From contig NC_072893.1 of assembly GCF_027943255.1 (NCBI RefSeq), positions 93,937,784-94,001,783 on the forward strand: a DNA stretch of 64,000 nt, read 5' to 3'. The translations under genes were made by a program, and so were the position numbers. This document shows positions 12,274 to 23,200 of the stretch, piece after piece (positions within the stretch are counted from its first letter, which is position 1; every line of letters starts with the position of its first letter). The stretch comes from Anastrepha obliqua (lineage: Eukaryota > Arthropoda > Insecta > Diptera > Tephritidae). The notes below the pieces were generated by a model. That model saw only the letters and a program-made list of their open reading frames with translations, made no database searches and was not told the DNA's origin.

Positions 12274-13483
12274 TTGGGTAGTCGAAAAAGTCTTTTTGTA
12301 TTTTGTCAATAGATGTCGTTGGAGTCATCTATCTCCAGTGCTACCAATCACATTGTGTCATATCATATGGTGTTAGAAAGGTGACATTTAAGGCCTCATT
12401 TAACCAAAAAAAATTAAATTCGGAGAAGTTGAAAAATAGTTATAGCTGTGCAAAAATGAGTGAAAATAATGAAGAAATTCGCTATGTTTTGAAATTTTTG
12501 TATAAAAAACGGAAGAATGCCATGCCAGCCACCAATGAAATTTGTGAAGTTTACGGAGACGATGCTGTATCAGTTCGTGTAGCACAACAATGGTTCGCTC
12601 GCTTCCGTTCTGGAAATTTCGATGTGAAAGATGCACCTCGCTCCGGTCGACCTATCGTTGAAAAAGTCGATGAAATTATGGAAAAGATTGACCATCAAAC
12701 GGTTTTGAACCATTTAAAAAAGGCTGGTTACAAAAAGAAGCTCGATGTTTGGGTACCACATGAATTGTCTGTGAAAAATTTAATGGACCGAATTAACATT
12801 TGCGATTCTTTGCTGAAACGAAATGAAATCGAATCATTTCTGAAGCGAATGCTAACAGGAGACGAAAAGTGGATCAAATACGACAATAATGTGCGAAAAA
12901 GATCATGGTGCAAGGGTGGTGAAGCCCAACAAATGGTCGCAAAGCCAGGATTGACGCCTCGAAAGGTTATCCTGTGTGTTTGGTGGGATTGGAAAGGAAT
13001 CATCCACTTCTGATTCTACACTTTACTGTCAACAACTGATGAGATTGAAGCAAGCAATCGAAAACAAACGGCCAGAACTGATCAGCAGAAAGGGCGTCGT
13101 CTTCCATCAGGACAACGCTAGGCCACACACATCTTTGATGACTCGGCAAAAACTGGGAGAGCTGGGCTGGGAAGTTTTGTTTTTGCATCCACCATATAGC
13201 CCTGACCTTGCACCATCGGACTACCATTTGTTTCGGTCAATGCAGAACTCCCTTAATGGAGTAAAGTTGGCTTCAAGAGAAGCCTGTGAAAATTACTTGT
13301 CGCAGTTTTTCGCCGAGAAACCACAAAAGTTTTACACTGATGAAATAATGTCTCTAGAAGAAAAATGGCAAAAGGTGGTCGACCAAAATGGTACACATTT
13401 GGTTTAATAAAGTTCATTATAAATATAAAAAAAATGAGTTGAAGTTTGATTAGAAATACGAAAATACTTTTTGGACTACCCAA
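12274..13483 (+). mobile_element. mariner (DD34D-type) copy A, defective
   Basis: Termini TTGGGTAGTC... and ...GACTACCCAA are inverted repeats flanked by TA. The transposase frame starts at about 12456 (MSENNEEIRYVLKF) with helix-turn-helix, WVPHEL, TGDEKW, HQDNARPHTS and YSPDLAPSDYH. Compared with copy B at 26.9 kb it lacks about 50 nt between the two HTH regions and about 27 nt after KGIIH; the second deletion shifts the frame and stops at 13013, with the C-terminal half continuing in another frame to 13407. The spacing between the second and third catalytic Asp is 35 here, 34 in copy B. Confidence 0.92.
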
Positions 13484-13956
13484 TAGTTAGATATTTTGAA
13501 AAAATTTCTTGAATTTCTTTAAATTTGCACAATCTTGGATTTATATGGTTTTTGTAGGAGAACGCACTAATATTTTCATAGTAAAAATTAGAAAAACTAA
13601 ATAATAGACAAATAAATTGTCAGAATTCATCACAGGTCCCTGTGCTATAGTTCTTTAACGCACTGTATATGAAATTTAAAAGTATATCTTAAAGCATATA
13701 ATGGTTTTAAAAGCATTTTTGAGCATTTAAAATTCAATGGCATATTTTAAGCGCTTAAAAAAATTGTTTAACTCAACTTTTTGTCTACCCTGCTTATTGC
13801 ACACTATACATTACTTAACGCTTATCCAGTACTGCAAAAATAAATGTATTTTTGTTTTTATAAATGCATGAAATTCGAAATTCCTTGGTAGTTTTGAACA
13901 ATTGCTGCAGCCATCCATTTTTTCAGAATGTCATAGTTTCTTTAAAAAAAAAAAAA

Positions 13957-14034
13957 TAAATAATTGGCGCGTACACTTCTGTTAGGTGTTTGGCCGAGCT
14001 CCTCCTCCTATTTGTGGTGTGCGTCTTGATGTTG
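13957..14034 (-). mobile_element. Antisense 3' fragment of the tRNA-derived SINE
   Basis: Reading minus, the sequence is the SINE end: CACCACAAATAGGAGGAGGA, then GAGCTCGGCCAAACACC and CGCGCCAATTAT, with an AT-rich tail. Only the last 75-80 bases are present. Confidence 0.8.
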
Positions 14035-16610
14035 TACATGAATAAGTTTCAAGTTTGGATGTGTGCGCGTAGACCAGAGTGCAAACGCGACAATTTTGAA
14101 ATTGGAGCGCTAACAAAAGCAGAAATCAACAGGAATCCCAACAGGAATGCCGTAAAGGGCAACATTTTGTATACTCTCTGGTTGTTTCTTTTTTATGAAG
14201 AGATTTATATTTGCATTATGGCCCACAGTAGCCAAAGTTATTGTTGTTGCCTGCACTAGCCTGAGCTTTGCGTAATTCGAATTTAATGCGATTTTTTAAT
14301 ATGCAACGACATCACTCGGGGCGTTCACAAGAGCGGCTGGATTGTAGCCAAAAGTGCTATAAATATGTACGTATATAAACTTATATGTATTTCTGTGGGC
14401 ATGAGTGTATGCACTCGTATTTGTAAATATATGCAGTCGCATGTACAACTGCATATTTAAATATTCATATTTGTCGCGGCAGGACGAGGTGCTGGTCGAT
14501 AGCGTTCCGGTGCTTTCATCACGAGACCACAATGAGGCACCACACAAATGCACACAGCCAAAAGCATGCACACACTTACAAATGTACATATAATGGTTGG
14601 TTATAAAATTGCAATGCAACGCTAAACTGGTGGGCTTTTTATGGCTATTGGGCTTGTTTGCCTTTGCTTTTGGCTGCAAACAGCCTTTGGCTCTAGCAAA
14701 TTCATGAGTATGAACAGCAAATTTGAACATTTGGTTTTTTCAAATGATTCTTTCTGTCTGCCTCACTTTTGGAAAATTTGTACGCCAACTTGTAAATTTC
14801 CAATACGCTAACGGCTGTTTTCTATGGTATGCTTTTAGGCATTTATGCAATGAACTCAGCTATCAATTGGCATATTGATTCTTGTATCACACACATTGCC
14901 TAATGTCAGAACTCTGTATAGATATATATGTAATGGTATATATTTGTGTAATTAAATGTAATTCGGGCAAAGTTTTGATTACACCTAAGTCGATAAATAC
15001 ATATGTAAGTACATACATATATGCCAAAGAGCTCGTATTTGTATACACCCGTGCATATTTTTGGAAATTTTGTTTCAGACTTTCCCCCAATTTCCTTTCA
15101 TTTTCATGTTTTGATCGCCATTTAGACGCCTTTTAAAATTTGTCTGCACATTGAAGTTTGCTGGAAAATAGATTGTTGTTTTACTTTGCTGTTGCTAAAT
15201 ATTTTCAAATCCTTTTGAATTGGTTGCTCTGATCTACGCTTTGTAGGTACGATATTGAAATCGACTCGGTCACATTGCGTGCAGCCGAAAGCCACACAAG
15301 AAATAATTTCAGATGAAAGTGTGAGCCACGGTAATCTGGCTTAATGGCTGTTTGTATGTGTGTATACGAGTGCATATTAATGGGCAAAGTGTTGAGGCAA
15401 AAGCAATATATCTACGCATGTAATCTCTTGCTCTCTTGTTTGGCTGCAATGGTCGCTTTGTTCTTCCCGTAAGTTAGGAATTGCATAACACAGATTTATT
15501 CTAATGATTCTCTTGCTTAGTAATCGCAGATAGTGTATTCAGATATTTGTAAAGGATCTAAAATGACGTCGAACTAATTTAATCAAATACAATGCTAACA
15601 AGTGGACACTCCCAATGTGTCCTTCTAAAGTTTCGATGTCGTACCTTTGAAAATTGGCATATTTATTCATTTGTTTTTAGTTATAAGCTAACCATTGTCA
15701 CATTTTACAATTTGTTGGAAATTAAAACGAAAAAATTCCGCACCACAGCAACTAAATTTATTAAATGTATTGCTATAAAAATTTGAAGAGCGTGATGGAC
15801 CAAGATTCGAGTAAGTGATGCTATTATGACATAAGTCATAACGGGACTATATTAGCCATTAGTGGCATCTCTGATTTGTATGCTAGACAAAAATAAACTT
15901 AGTTTTAATCTTCGCTCTTACCCTCACGCGAATTATGCCAGAAATGACCCATTCACCTCGAGAACTCAACGTGATTTTCAACTTTGTTTTGATTGATTTT
16001 TCTTTGACCAAAAATGTGTTTCCCAAGCTATTGAATTCAATTGTATTTTAGTGCTTTCTGCACTATACAAAAAACAAAGAAAAACAAAAAACAAAGAAAA
16101 CAAAGAAAAACAAAAAACATTTAGTAAGCTTTTTAATTTTTTGAAATAAATAATTTTTTCCACCTGGTAAAATGTGGTAAAGCTAAAGCTGGACAAAATT
16201 AATAATAAGGACTGAACCCTTATTGATTAATAAAGAAACATTCGGTAAGAACTTCAATTTTTTTTAGAATGCCGGGTGTAGGTACAGAGAAATTAAGTTG
16301 AGGGCGTGCAAAGACCTCTCTTTGTACGAGTATAACACATTTTGTTTTTATAAAATGTCTTGTTAATTATATAATATGGAGGTGGCATAATCGACTGTCA
16401 GTTAGAGCCATCAATATTTAGGGCTGACAAGGCTTACAACATAATTAGATATATTTCTTGTATTCAGTCAAGCACTCAACTTCAATTAATCCCAAAACTT
16501 CTTACGCCCAAAATTTTCTTAAACGTTTTTAAACTAATACTAATACGAGGAACTACTTACCAGTGTCTCCCATTTAGTTGGCGAAAGTTTAGCTTGCTTT
16601 CTTTTCACAA
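14035..16610. other. No gene recognised
   Basis: AT-rich DNA with GTAT/ATGT simple sequence at 14,360-14,600 and an A-rich CAAAGAAAAACAAAAAA repeat at about 16,070-16,120. Confidence 0.4.
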
Positions 16611-17919
16611 GGTGGCGCAAAAGTAACCCTGCGATGTTTTTCGGCTGTAATTTAAAAAAAAAAAATAAAAAACTCTGATTCTTCTTGTGGATTATTTTTA
16701 TTTGGTCTTTTAATTTTTTTTACATTAAGTCGAAAATATGATGTCATGTAAATGGCCGCCGCCACAGTTGATTGCCATTTGAGCCCTTTTTATGGCATTT
16801 TCCATCACTTTGGCCAAAACTTCCGGCGATAGGTCCTCACATTCTTGACGGATATTGTCTTTAAGAGCTGCAAGAGTCTGAGGCTTGTTGACATAAATCC
16901 GCGACTTCAAAAAGCTCCACAATAAGAAGTCTGGAGCGATCAAATCAGGCGATCTTGCTGGCCAGTGCAAATCGCCAAAACGGGAGATTAGGCGCCCGGG
17001 AAATGCATCCTTCAGCATATCGGTTGTGGCACGTGCAGTGTGTGCCGTTGCACCGTCCTGTTGGAACCACATGTTTTCCAATCCCAATTCATCAAGTTGC
17101 GGTAAAAAGAACTCGTTGATCATTGCTCTGTAGCGCTCACCATTCACAGTAACCGTTTGGCCCGCGACGTCTTCGAAGAAAAAAGGTCCGATGACTCCTC
17201 CAGCGAAAACAGCACACCATACAGTGACTTTGAGCGGATGTAATGGCTCTTCGTGGGTTACACGCGGATTTTCAGTGCCCTAGAAGCGTAAATCTTGCTT
17301 ATTTACTTAAATGGGTCTCATCACTCATGATTATTTTTGATGAAAAATCATCTTCCCCTTGGTGGTGATTAAGGATGGCTTGAGCGTACATATGTTAGAC
17401 ACGATTGGCGGTCCGCAGCTAACAGCTGATGCACCGTCTGGACTTTGTACGGAAACATCTTCAAATCTTGTACCAAAATTCGCTGTAAAGACCGTCGACT
17501 GATACCCATTTGCGTGGCACGTCGTCTGGTCGATGTCGACGGCGCTTCCATGACATCCTCGGCTACAGCAGCAATATTCTCTGCAGAACGGCTACTTCGG
17601 GGTCTACCACGCCTGGCAGCATCTCGTGTTCTGCCAGTCTCTTCGAGGCGAGCGGCTAAACGTCGCAGTGTTTCACCAGTAGGCGTTGGACGGCGAGGAA
17701 ATCTGCGACGAAATTCACGTTGTGCCTAAGTCACCGACCGATTATTGCTCAAATAAACAGTCAGCAATATTCCGCGTTCTGGAGCAGTGTAGCATAACAT
17801 TGTTTATTAACGTGTATTTCGCATGTGTTTACTACACAAATGTCAAAACAGAACTGACATTAGGGGCCAATCGCAAAATTTATAGCATTTTCTGATAGGA
17901 GGATTACTTTAGCGCCACC
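16611..17919 (-). mobile_element. rosa-like (DD41D) mariner, nearly full length, defective
   Basis: Ends GGTGGCGCAAAAGTAACC and, inverted, GGTGGCGCTAAAGTAATCC. On the minus strand the N-terminal HTH (TPTGETLRRLAARLEETGRT, RSSRSAENIAAVAED), the linker RILVQDLKMFPYKVQ, SDETHL and the complete C-terminal third are recognisable. FQQDGATAHTA to SPDLIAPD gives 41 residues between the last two Asp, the DD41D signature of the rosa family known from Ceratitis. Frame breaks near 17,280-17,330 and in the N-terminus prevent translation; the longest open piece is 17147-16725. Confidence 0.88.
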
Positions 17920-18279
17920 TGTTACAATTGGCAGTTCAGATTCACCATTTATTTACCAAAAAGAAAAAGTGGGGTATTTAAAAACAAGCTTTTATTAATA
18001 AATATTGCATAAAATATATGTAACAACATCTTCTTAAACTGAATCTTTACTCTAAGATGGAAGAGTGCTCGTAAATGGTTATTATCCCGGGCTCTTCTTA
18101 AAATAAATTAAATTTAGCTAATATTAAATTTTGTAAAGGTGCACAATAAAATGGGGCTATTTATAACGAAAGTAGTCATAAAATTTAGAACTTACGGGTC
18201 CGTTGTGATACCTTCCTTCGTGGAACCATTTTGTGGCTCTTATGAAACGTAAAATTGATCCCAACCCCACGCCAGACAA

Positions 18280-18620
18280 AGAAGAGTAAGAGAATTAAAA
18301 AAGTTTTTACCTAGACAACCTGCTCTGATTTTAGCTAAGGCTGGACAATTGGAAAGGAAGTGCTCGACTGTTCTTCCTCTTCCTCATCTTTGCAACTACT
18401 GCAATATTATGGGAGAAAACACCTAGTCTCAAGGAATGCCTGCCAAATAGCCAATGACCGCTTAAACGAGCCACGACCCTCCAGATATATCTCTTGAGAT
18501 ACTAAGCAATTCCCTTGTCTTTTTCTTGTTTATTTGCGGCCATAGTAGCCTAGCTGTTCCACATGTATCTTCATCTCTCCATGATCTATTGGCCTCTTGG
18601 ATAATGTTGTTTTTTATTAA
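18280..18620 (-). mobile_element. LINE relic, C-terminal cysteine-rich region
   Basis: On the minus strand the translation includes GHWLFGRHSLRLGV and, after a frame change, acidic and Cys-rich residues, resembling the segment just after the RNase H domain of R1/Loa-type LINEs. Several stops are present. Confidence 0.5.
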
Positions 18621-19366
18621 TAGCTACGGTTAGGACTTTTATGCTACATGAAGCGGTAAGATATTTTCTTTTATTCTAAAGTTGTTCTAAATTTAACTCC
18701 CATCGATTCTCTAAACGTTTTGTGAGTAAATTTCCTCATTTTTAAACTCTTTCGGTGGACCAGAACTAACTCCGTCTGCAAAAATAAAATCACTAGGTAG
18801 CTTTGTTATCAATCTCAGCAAGTAATTGAAATCATTAAAGTAATCGACACAATCAGATAATTACTTTCCTCCTTAATAAATAAAGTTTAGTTTTTTGGTA
18901 AAAAAAATGTAATATTCTTTTTCAGCAAAAATATTATGTTGTGGTACTGTTAAAAATCTCAATTCGCTCAGGAAACATTGAACTTTGACAATGTAAAACG
19001 AAACAAAAATTTTTAACCAGTACAGTAATTTCAAATTTAATAAAAACGTCTTTAGAAGAACGAGGGGGTTCCTAGATACCTTTCACATTTCATGTGGCGA
19101 ATCAGTTACTGTTTAACGCACCTTAAAAAGTGAAATTTTCTATGCACAATTTTGAAATTTAAGTATCCACAAGTTTTGCTTGTATATCTAAAAAAATAAA
19201 GCTCTGTGAAACATTTAATAGCGGCACATTACACAAACAGATGAACATCCATGCATACATATAATAGTGAATTTGCTATCCAATTGTTGTGTCGGCTGCA
19301 AACTTAATTTCCGATTGTCTACTAATTTCCTTTCATTTCATTTTCTTTTCCCTCTTTCTATTGCAG
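18621..19366. other. Upstream intron end of kirre
   Basis: Non-coding; ends in a strong C/T tract and TTGCAG acceptor at 19361-19366, which marks it as the 3' end of an intron. Confidence 0.6.
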
Positions 19367-20236
19367 CATTGAAAAGTAATAAATCGATACGACTTTCGTG
19401 CGCATCCATCAAACATTTTGCGTCGCGTCAAGTAAATGCTTTCGAAGCGTCATCGACAACAAAAACAACAAACCAAATTTGTATCAAACACGCATAACAA
19501 CAGTGTAACGGACGCCTCAGTCATGCAGTACAACACATTCGCTTCAACTTCACCTGTCATACCCTTGCATCGCTCACCTGTGGCTACAGCGACGTCAATG
19601 GCGTTACTCAAAAGCCTGCGCAGTTTACGGCAATTGCTGCTGCCACTCAATATCATCGTCATCATCACCTTCGCATCGTCGACGATCAGCATGACGCAGG
19701 CTAAGCACCTGTCAGGCAATGACATGGTTAGCAGCGACGTCGTGACGCTCGACGATGTCGCATATTCCGCCTCTATGCCATCAGTCTCCTCCTCCTCATC
19801 CTATTACGGCGCTTATCAGAATCAACGCTTCGCTATGGAGCCACAAGACCAATCGGCTGTGGTGGGTGCTCGTGTAACGTTGCCGTGTCGCGTCATCAAT
19901 AAACAGGGAGTACTGCAGTGGACCAAAGATGATTTTGGTTTGGGCACCTCGCGGGATTTAAGTGGTTTTGAGCGCTACTCCATGATTGGCAGTGATGAGG
20001 AGGGCGACTACTCGTTGGATATTTATCCGGTGATGTTGGACGATGATGCGCGCTATCAATGTCAAGTGAGTCCAGGTCCTGAAGCTCAGCCGGCGATTCG
20101 TTCTACATTTGCGACGTTAACGGTGTTGGTGCCACCAGAGGCGCCAAAAATTACCCAAGGTGAAGTGATCTACACGACGGAGGATCGAAAAGTGGACATT
20201 GAATGTGTGTCGGTGGGCGGCAAACCAGCATCGGAG
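19367..20236 (+). CDS. kirre: kirre exon with start codon, signal peptide and Ig1
   Basis: A pyrimidine-rich tract ending TTGCAG at 19366 is a good acceptor, so the exon probably begins at 19367 with a short untranslated lead. In-frame ATGs lie at 19436, 19523 and 19598; the last sits directly before a basic and then hydrophobic stretch (LLLPLNIIVIITF) typical of a secretion signal. A Ser-rich linker precedes Ig1, which carries the conserved DDDARYQCQ cysteine motif. The exon also encodes the first half of Ig2 (VPPEAPKITQG). The donor GAG|GTAAG at 20237 leaves phase 0. Confidence 0.93.
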
Positions 20237-23200
20237 GTAAGACGCAATTAGATTTACATAGAGTATGTGATCTGGAATCGTAATACAAATGCAAAAATTG
20301 CAACTCAATTTATTTCAGGAATGCTTGTCGAATATTTAGCGTGTATGTGAATTTTTTCAAAAATATTTTATGTGAGATCAAAAAGCTTATAATATTGTAG
20401 TTTCGTTCGATAACAAAATTAGTCATCAACAGTTTTTGTTCTTCACCTCGTTTCAAAGAGTTAATTTTTTTACGACAGTCTTCAATAAAATACTTGCGTG
20501 TTCCTATGGCGGACCTAAAGATGACTTCTTCCTTTTTTGAGCATAAATTCTCAAATCTGGGCGGAAAATTTTTGAAATAACTACTCTCATTTCGTGCCCT
20601 AAATTGACTTGTTTGCCGTAAAGAAGAAATTACACAAATAACACACGGGCAAATTACTATGTTCCCAATTATCTGTTCCACAAGTGTGACGTCACACACA
20701 TAACGATTCTGAGAGCGATGAATGAGACCTGATTAGCTGTACGAGCAGGGCGCAATCTTTGCCTTTCTCAATTAACCGTAGAAAAATCAGACTCTGTAAA
20801 GCAGGACGAGTAGCATATTTCTGCTATGCATTGCTCCAAAATTAAAAAAAGTCTATGTTTGTTGAAGGCGACCGCCGTAGCCGAATGGGTTGGTGCGTGA
20901 CTACCATTCGGAATTCACAGAGAGAACGTCGGTTCGAATTTCGGTGAAACACCAAAATTAAGAAAAACATTTTTCTAATAGCGGTCGCCCCTCGGCAGGC
21001 AATGGCAAACCTCCGAGTGTATTTCTGCCATGAAAAAAAGCTCCTCATAAAAATATCTGCCGTTCGGAGTCGGCTTGAAACATCAAGACGCACACCACAA
21101 ATAGGAGGAGGAGCTCGGCCAAACACCCAAAAAGGGTGTACGCGCCAATTATATATATATATATATATATATATTATTAAAATTAGTACTTAATATCAAT
21201 AAGAGTTGGATTAATATGAATTGCAAACTTGTCCTCACTTCTTGAAGAGATGTGCCTTGCAAAAAACGCTTCGAAAGAAGATAAATTTAGTATTTTTTGC
21301 TCCTCTTCCATACTTATTAAGAATAATAACTTTTTCTTAGATGGCCATCTTCTCTGGCCTAATATTCATTTAAAGAGCCTTTCAGGTATAATAAATCGAG
21401 GTCTTTAAATTTTTTTTGAGAAATATGCGCTGCATGACTTTCCTAGTAACTGCCATATTTGTTGCAAATATCTACAACGCTTTTTACTACATTTGCACAT
21501 GGCAACGTAGGTTCAACGCAATTCATAAATGTAAGGCAGCTATTGAAAAAATTAGTGAACCAAAATTTTGTGATGTTCTATTCAGACGCATAAATGCACG
21601 AAATCCTTTGATATCACTCCCATTTTCTATAGTCAGATGGTGATTCATGCTACTTTTCAATGCAAATAAGACTAAACGCAATATGCCTGTCCCCAGAGCA
21701 AGTTATAAACACAATATTCACTCACAACTGAATATATATACATATGTAGTTGTGTAGATGCGGTTCAATCTTAGGGTCTTTGGCCCAGAGAGAATCTTCA
21801 TTTTTTAGCGTGACTTTTCTGTCATTTTATGTTTCATGTCCTCAATAGCCGTCAAGCCCACTTGACTATCGAATCCTAGTCATGCATAACCAACTCGGCT
21901 GTAGCGCTTTACAACAGAAAGTAAATAAGAAAAAAAATAATTTGCTTTCATTTTCAATAAGAGCTGCTGCCGAATTATTACACTTTTTCTACAAATCGCA
22001 ACTCGCAAAGTGTTCAAGCAGCAACCTTTGCAGCCAACCTAAGCTCAGTCCCAACCCTCAACAGCCTAAAAACGAGATCATTGCTCCATTGGTTTTGGAA
22101 ATATATATGTACGTATACAATAGTAAATACGTCAGCGGCTCACACCTGTACATTTGTTAACGGTATCCAGCTATTTGCTACCACGATATATTTACGAAAT
22201 TTGTATTTTAATTTATTACTCGTCTTTTTTGCGTCACTCCGACTCAGTGTTTGTTTGTAAATCCCTTCCCACAATCCATCCAGCTGTCATCAGCATAGAG
22301 CTAACCAACCACACATCATCGCGCTTTTACAATTTGATCCTTACACGTACATGTCCTTTAGTCCTTCGCGCTCGTTATATTGTTGTTTTGCATTCTCATT
22401 CATATATTCATTCACACATTTGCTTTCATTCTTACTTTTATTTGCAGATAACGTGGATTGATGGACTTGGAAACGTTATAATGAGTGACATTGACTACAC
22501 TACGCTGCAGATGCCGGATGAGCGACGCTTCACCGCTCAATCGACATTGCGGTTGACACCGAAAAAGGAACATCACAATACGACATTCACATGTCAGGCG
22601 CAAAATACGGCGGATCGCACATATCGGTCGGCGAGGATACGTGTGGAGGTGAGTATGACAGAAGTTGTTTCGGGAAATATACAATACACTCACACATGCA
22701 TACACACACATAAATAAAAGCTCACATGGCAGCTTTATTTGAACAATGAGTTATGTGTTTATTATACTTGTGTATGTGAGCAATAAATCGGACTGCCTGA
22801 CGACTCATGCAGGACTACAATTTCTTGAAACACTACTAGTTGCGTAAAACTAGTTTGAAGCTGGTTCAAATAGTGGTACCTACATTTAACGTGTTTCATA
22901 TTGGTGCTGAAGGAAAATGTACTAGTACCGAACTGATGGTCATGACTAGCTAGGTACCATTCCTTTGCATTCAATTTCCTTAACAGAGAGTATCTCTGTG
23001 GCAATGTCTGGCCACTCCCAATTGCTCCTCGCTCATATCTTTAACCATGTTTAAGCGGCTGTCTGTCCGTGCGTACGATAACTGAATATACAATTACTCG
23101 TATTATACTCATATTCAGCTAAAGCTTGGTACACATTTTACGCTTTGTACAAGGGACGTTGGTATCGGAAATGAGTGAAATCGGTCAGTAACCACGCGTT

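Noticed and set aside
13990..14259. Open frame of 89 codons starting in a Leu-rich stretch
   Set aside because: Its first third is the antisense SINE fragment; the remainder shows no family resemblance or splice context.
20310..20699. Minus-strand 129-codon frame in kirre intron 1
   Set aside because: No recognisable domain, biased low-complexity composition, no splice or regulatory support.
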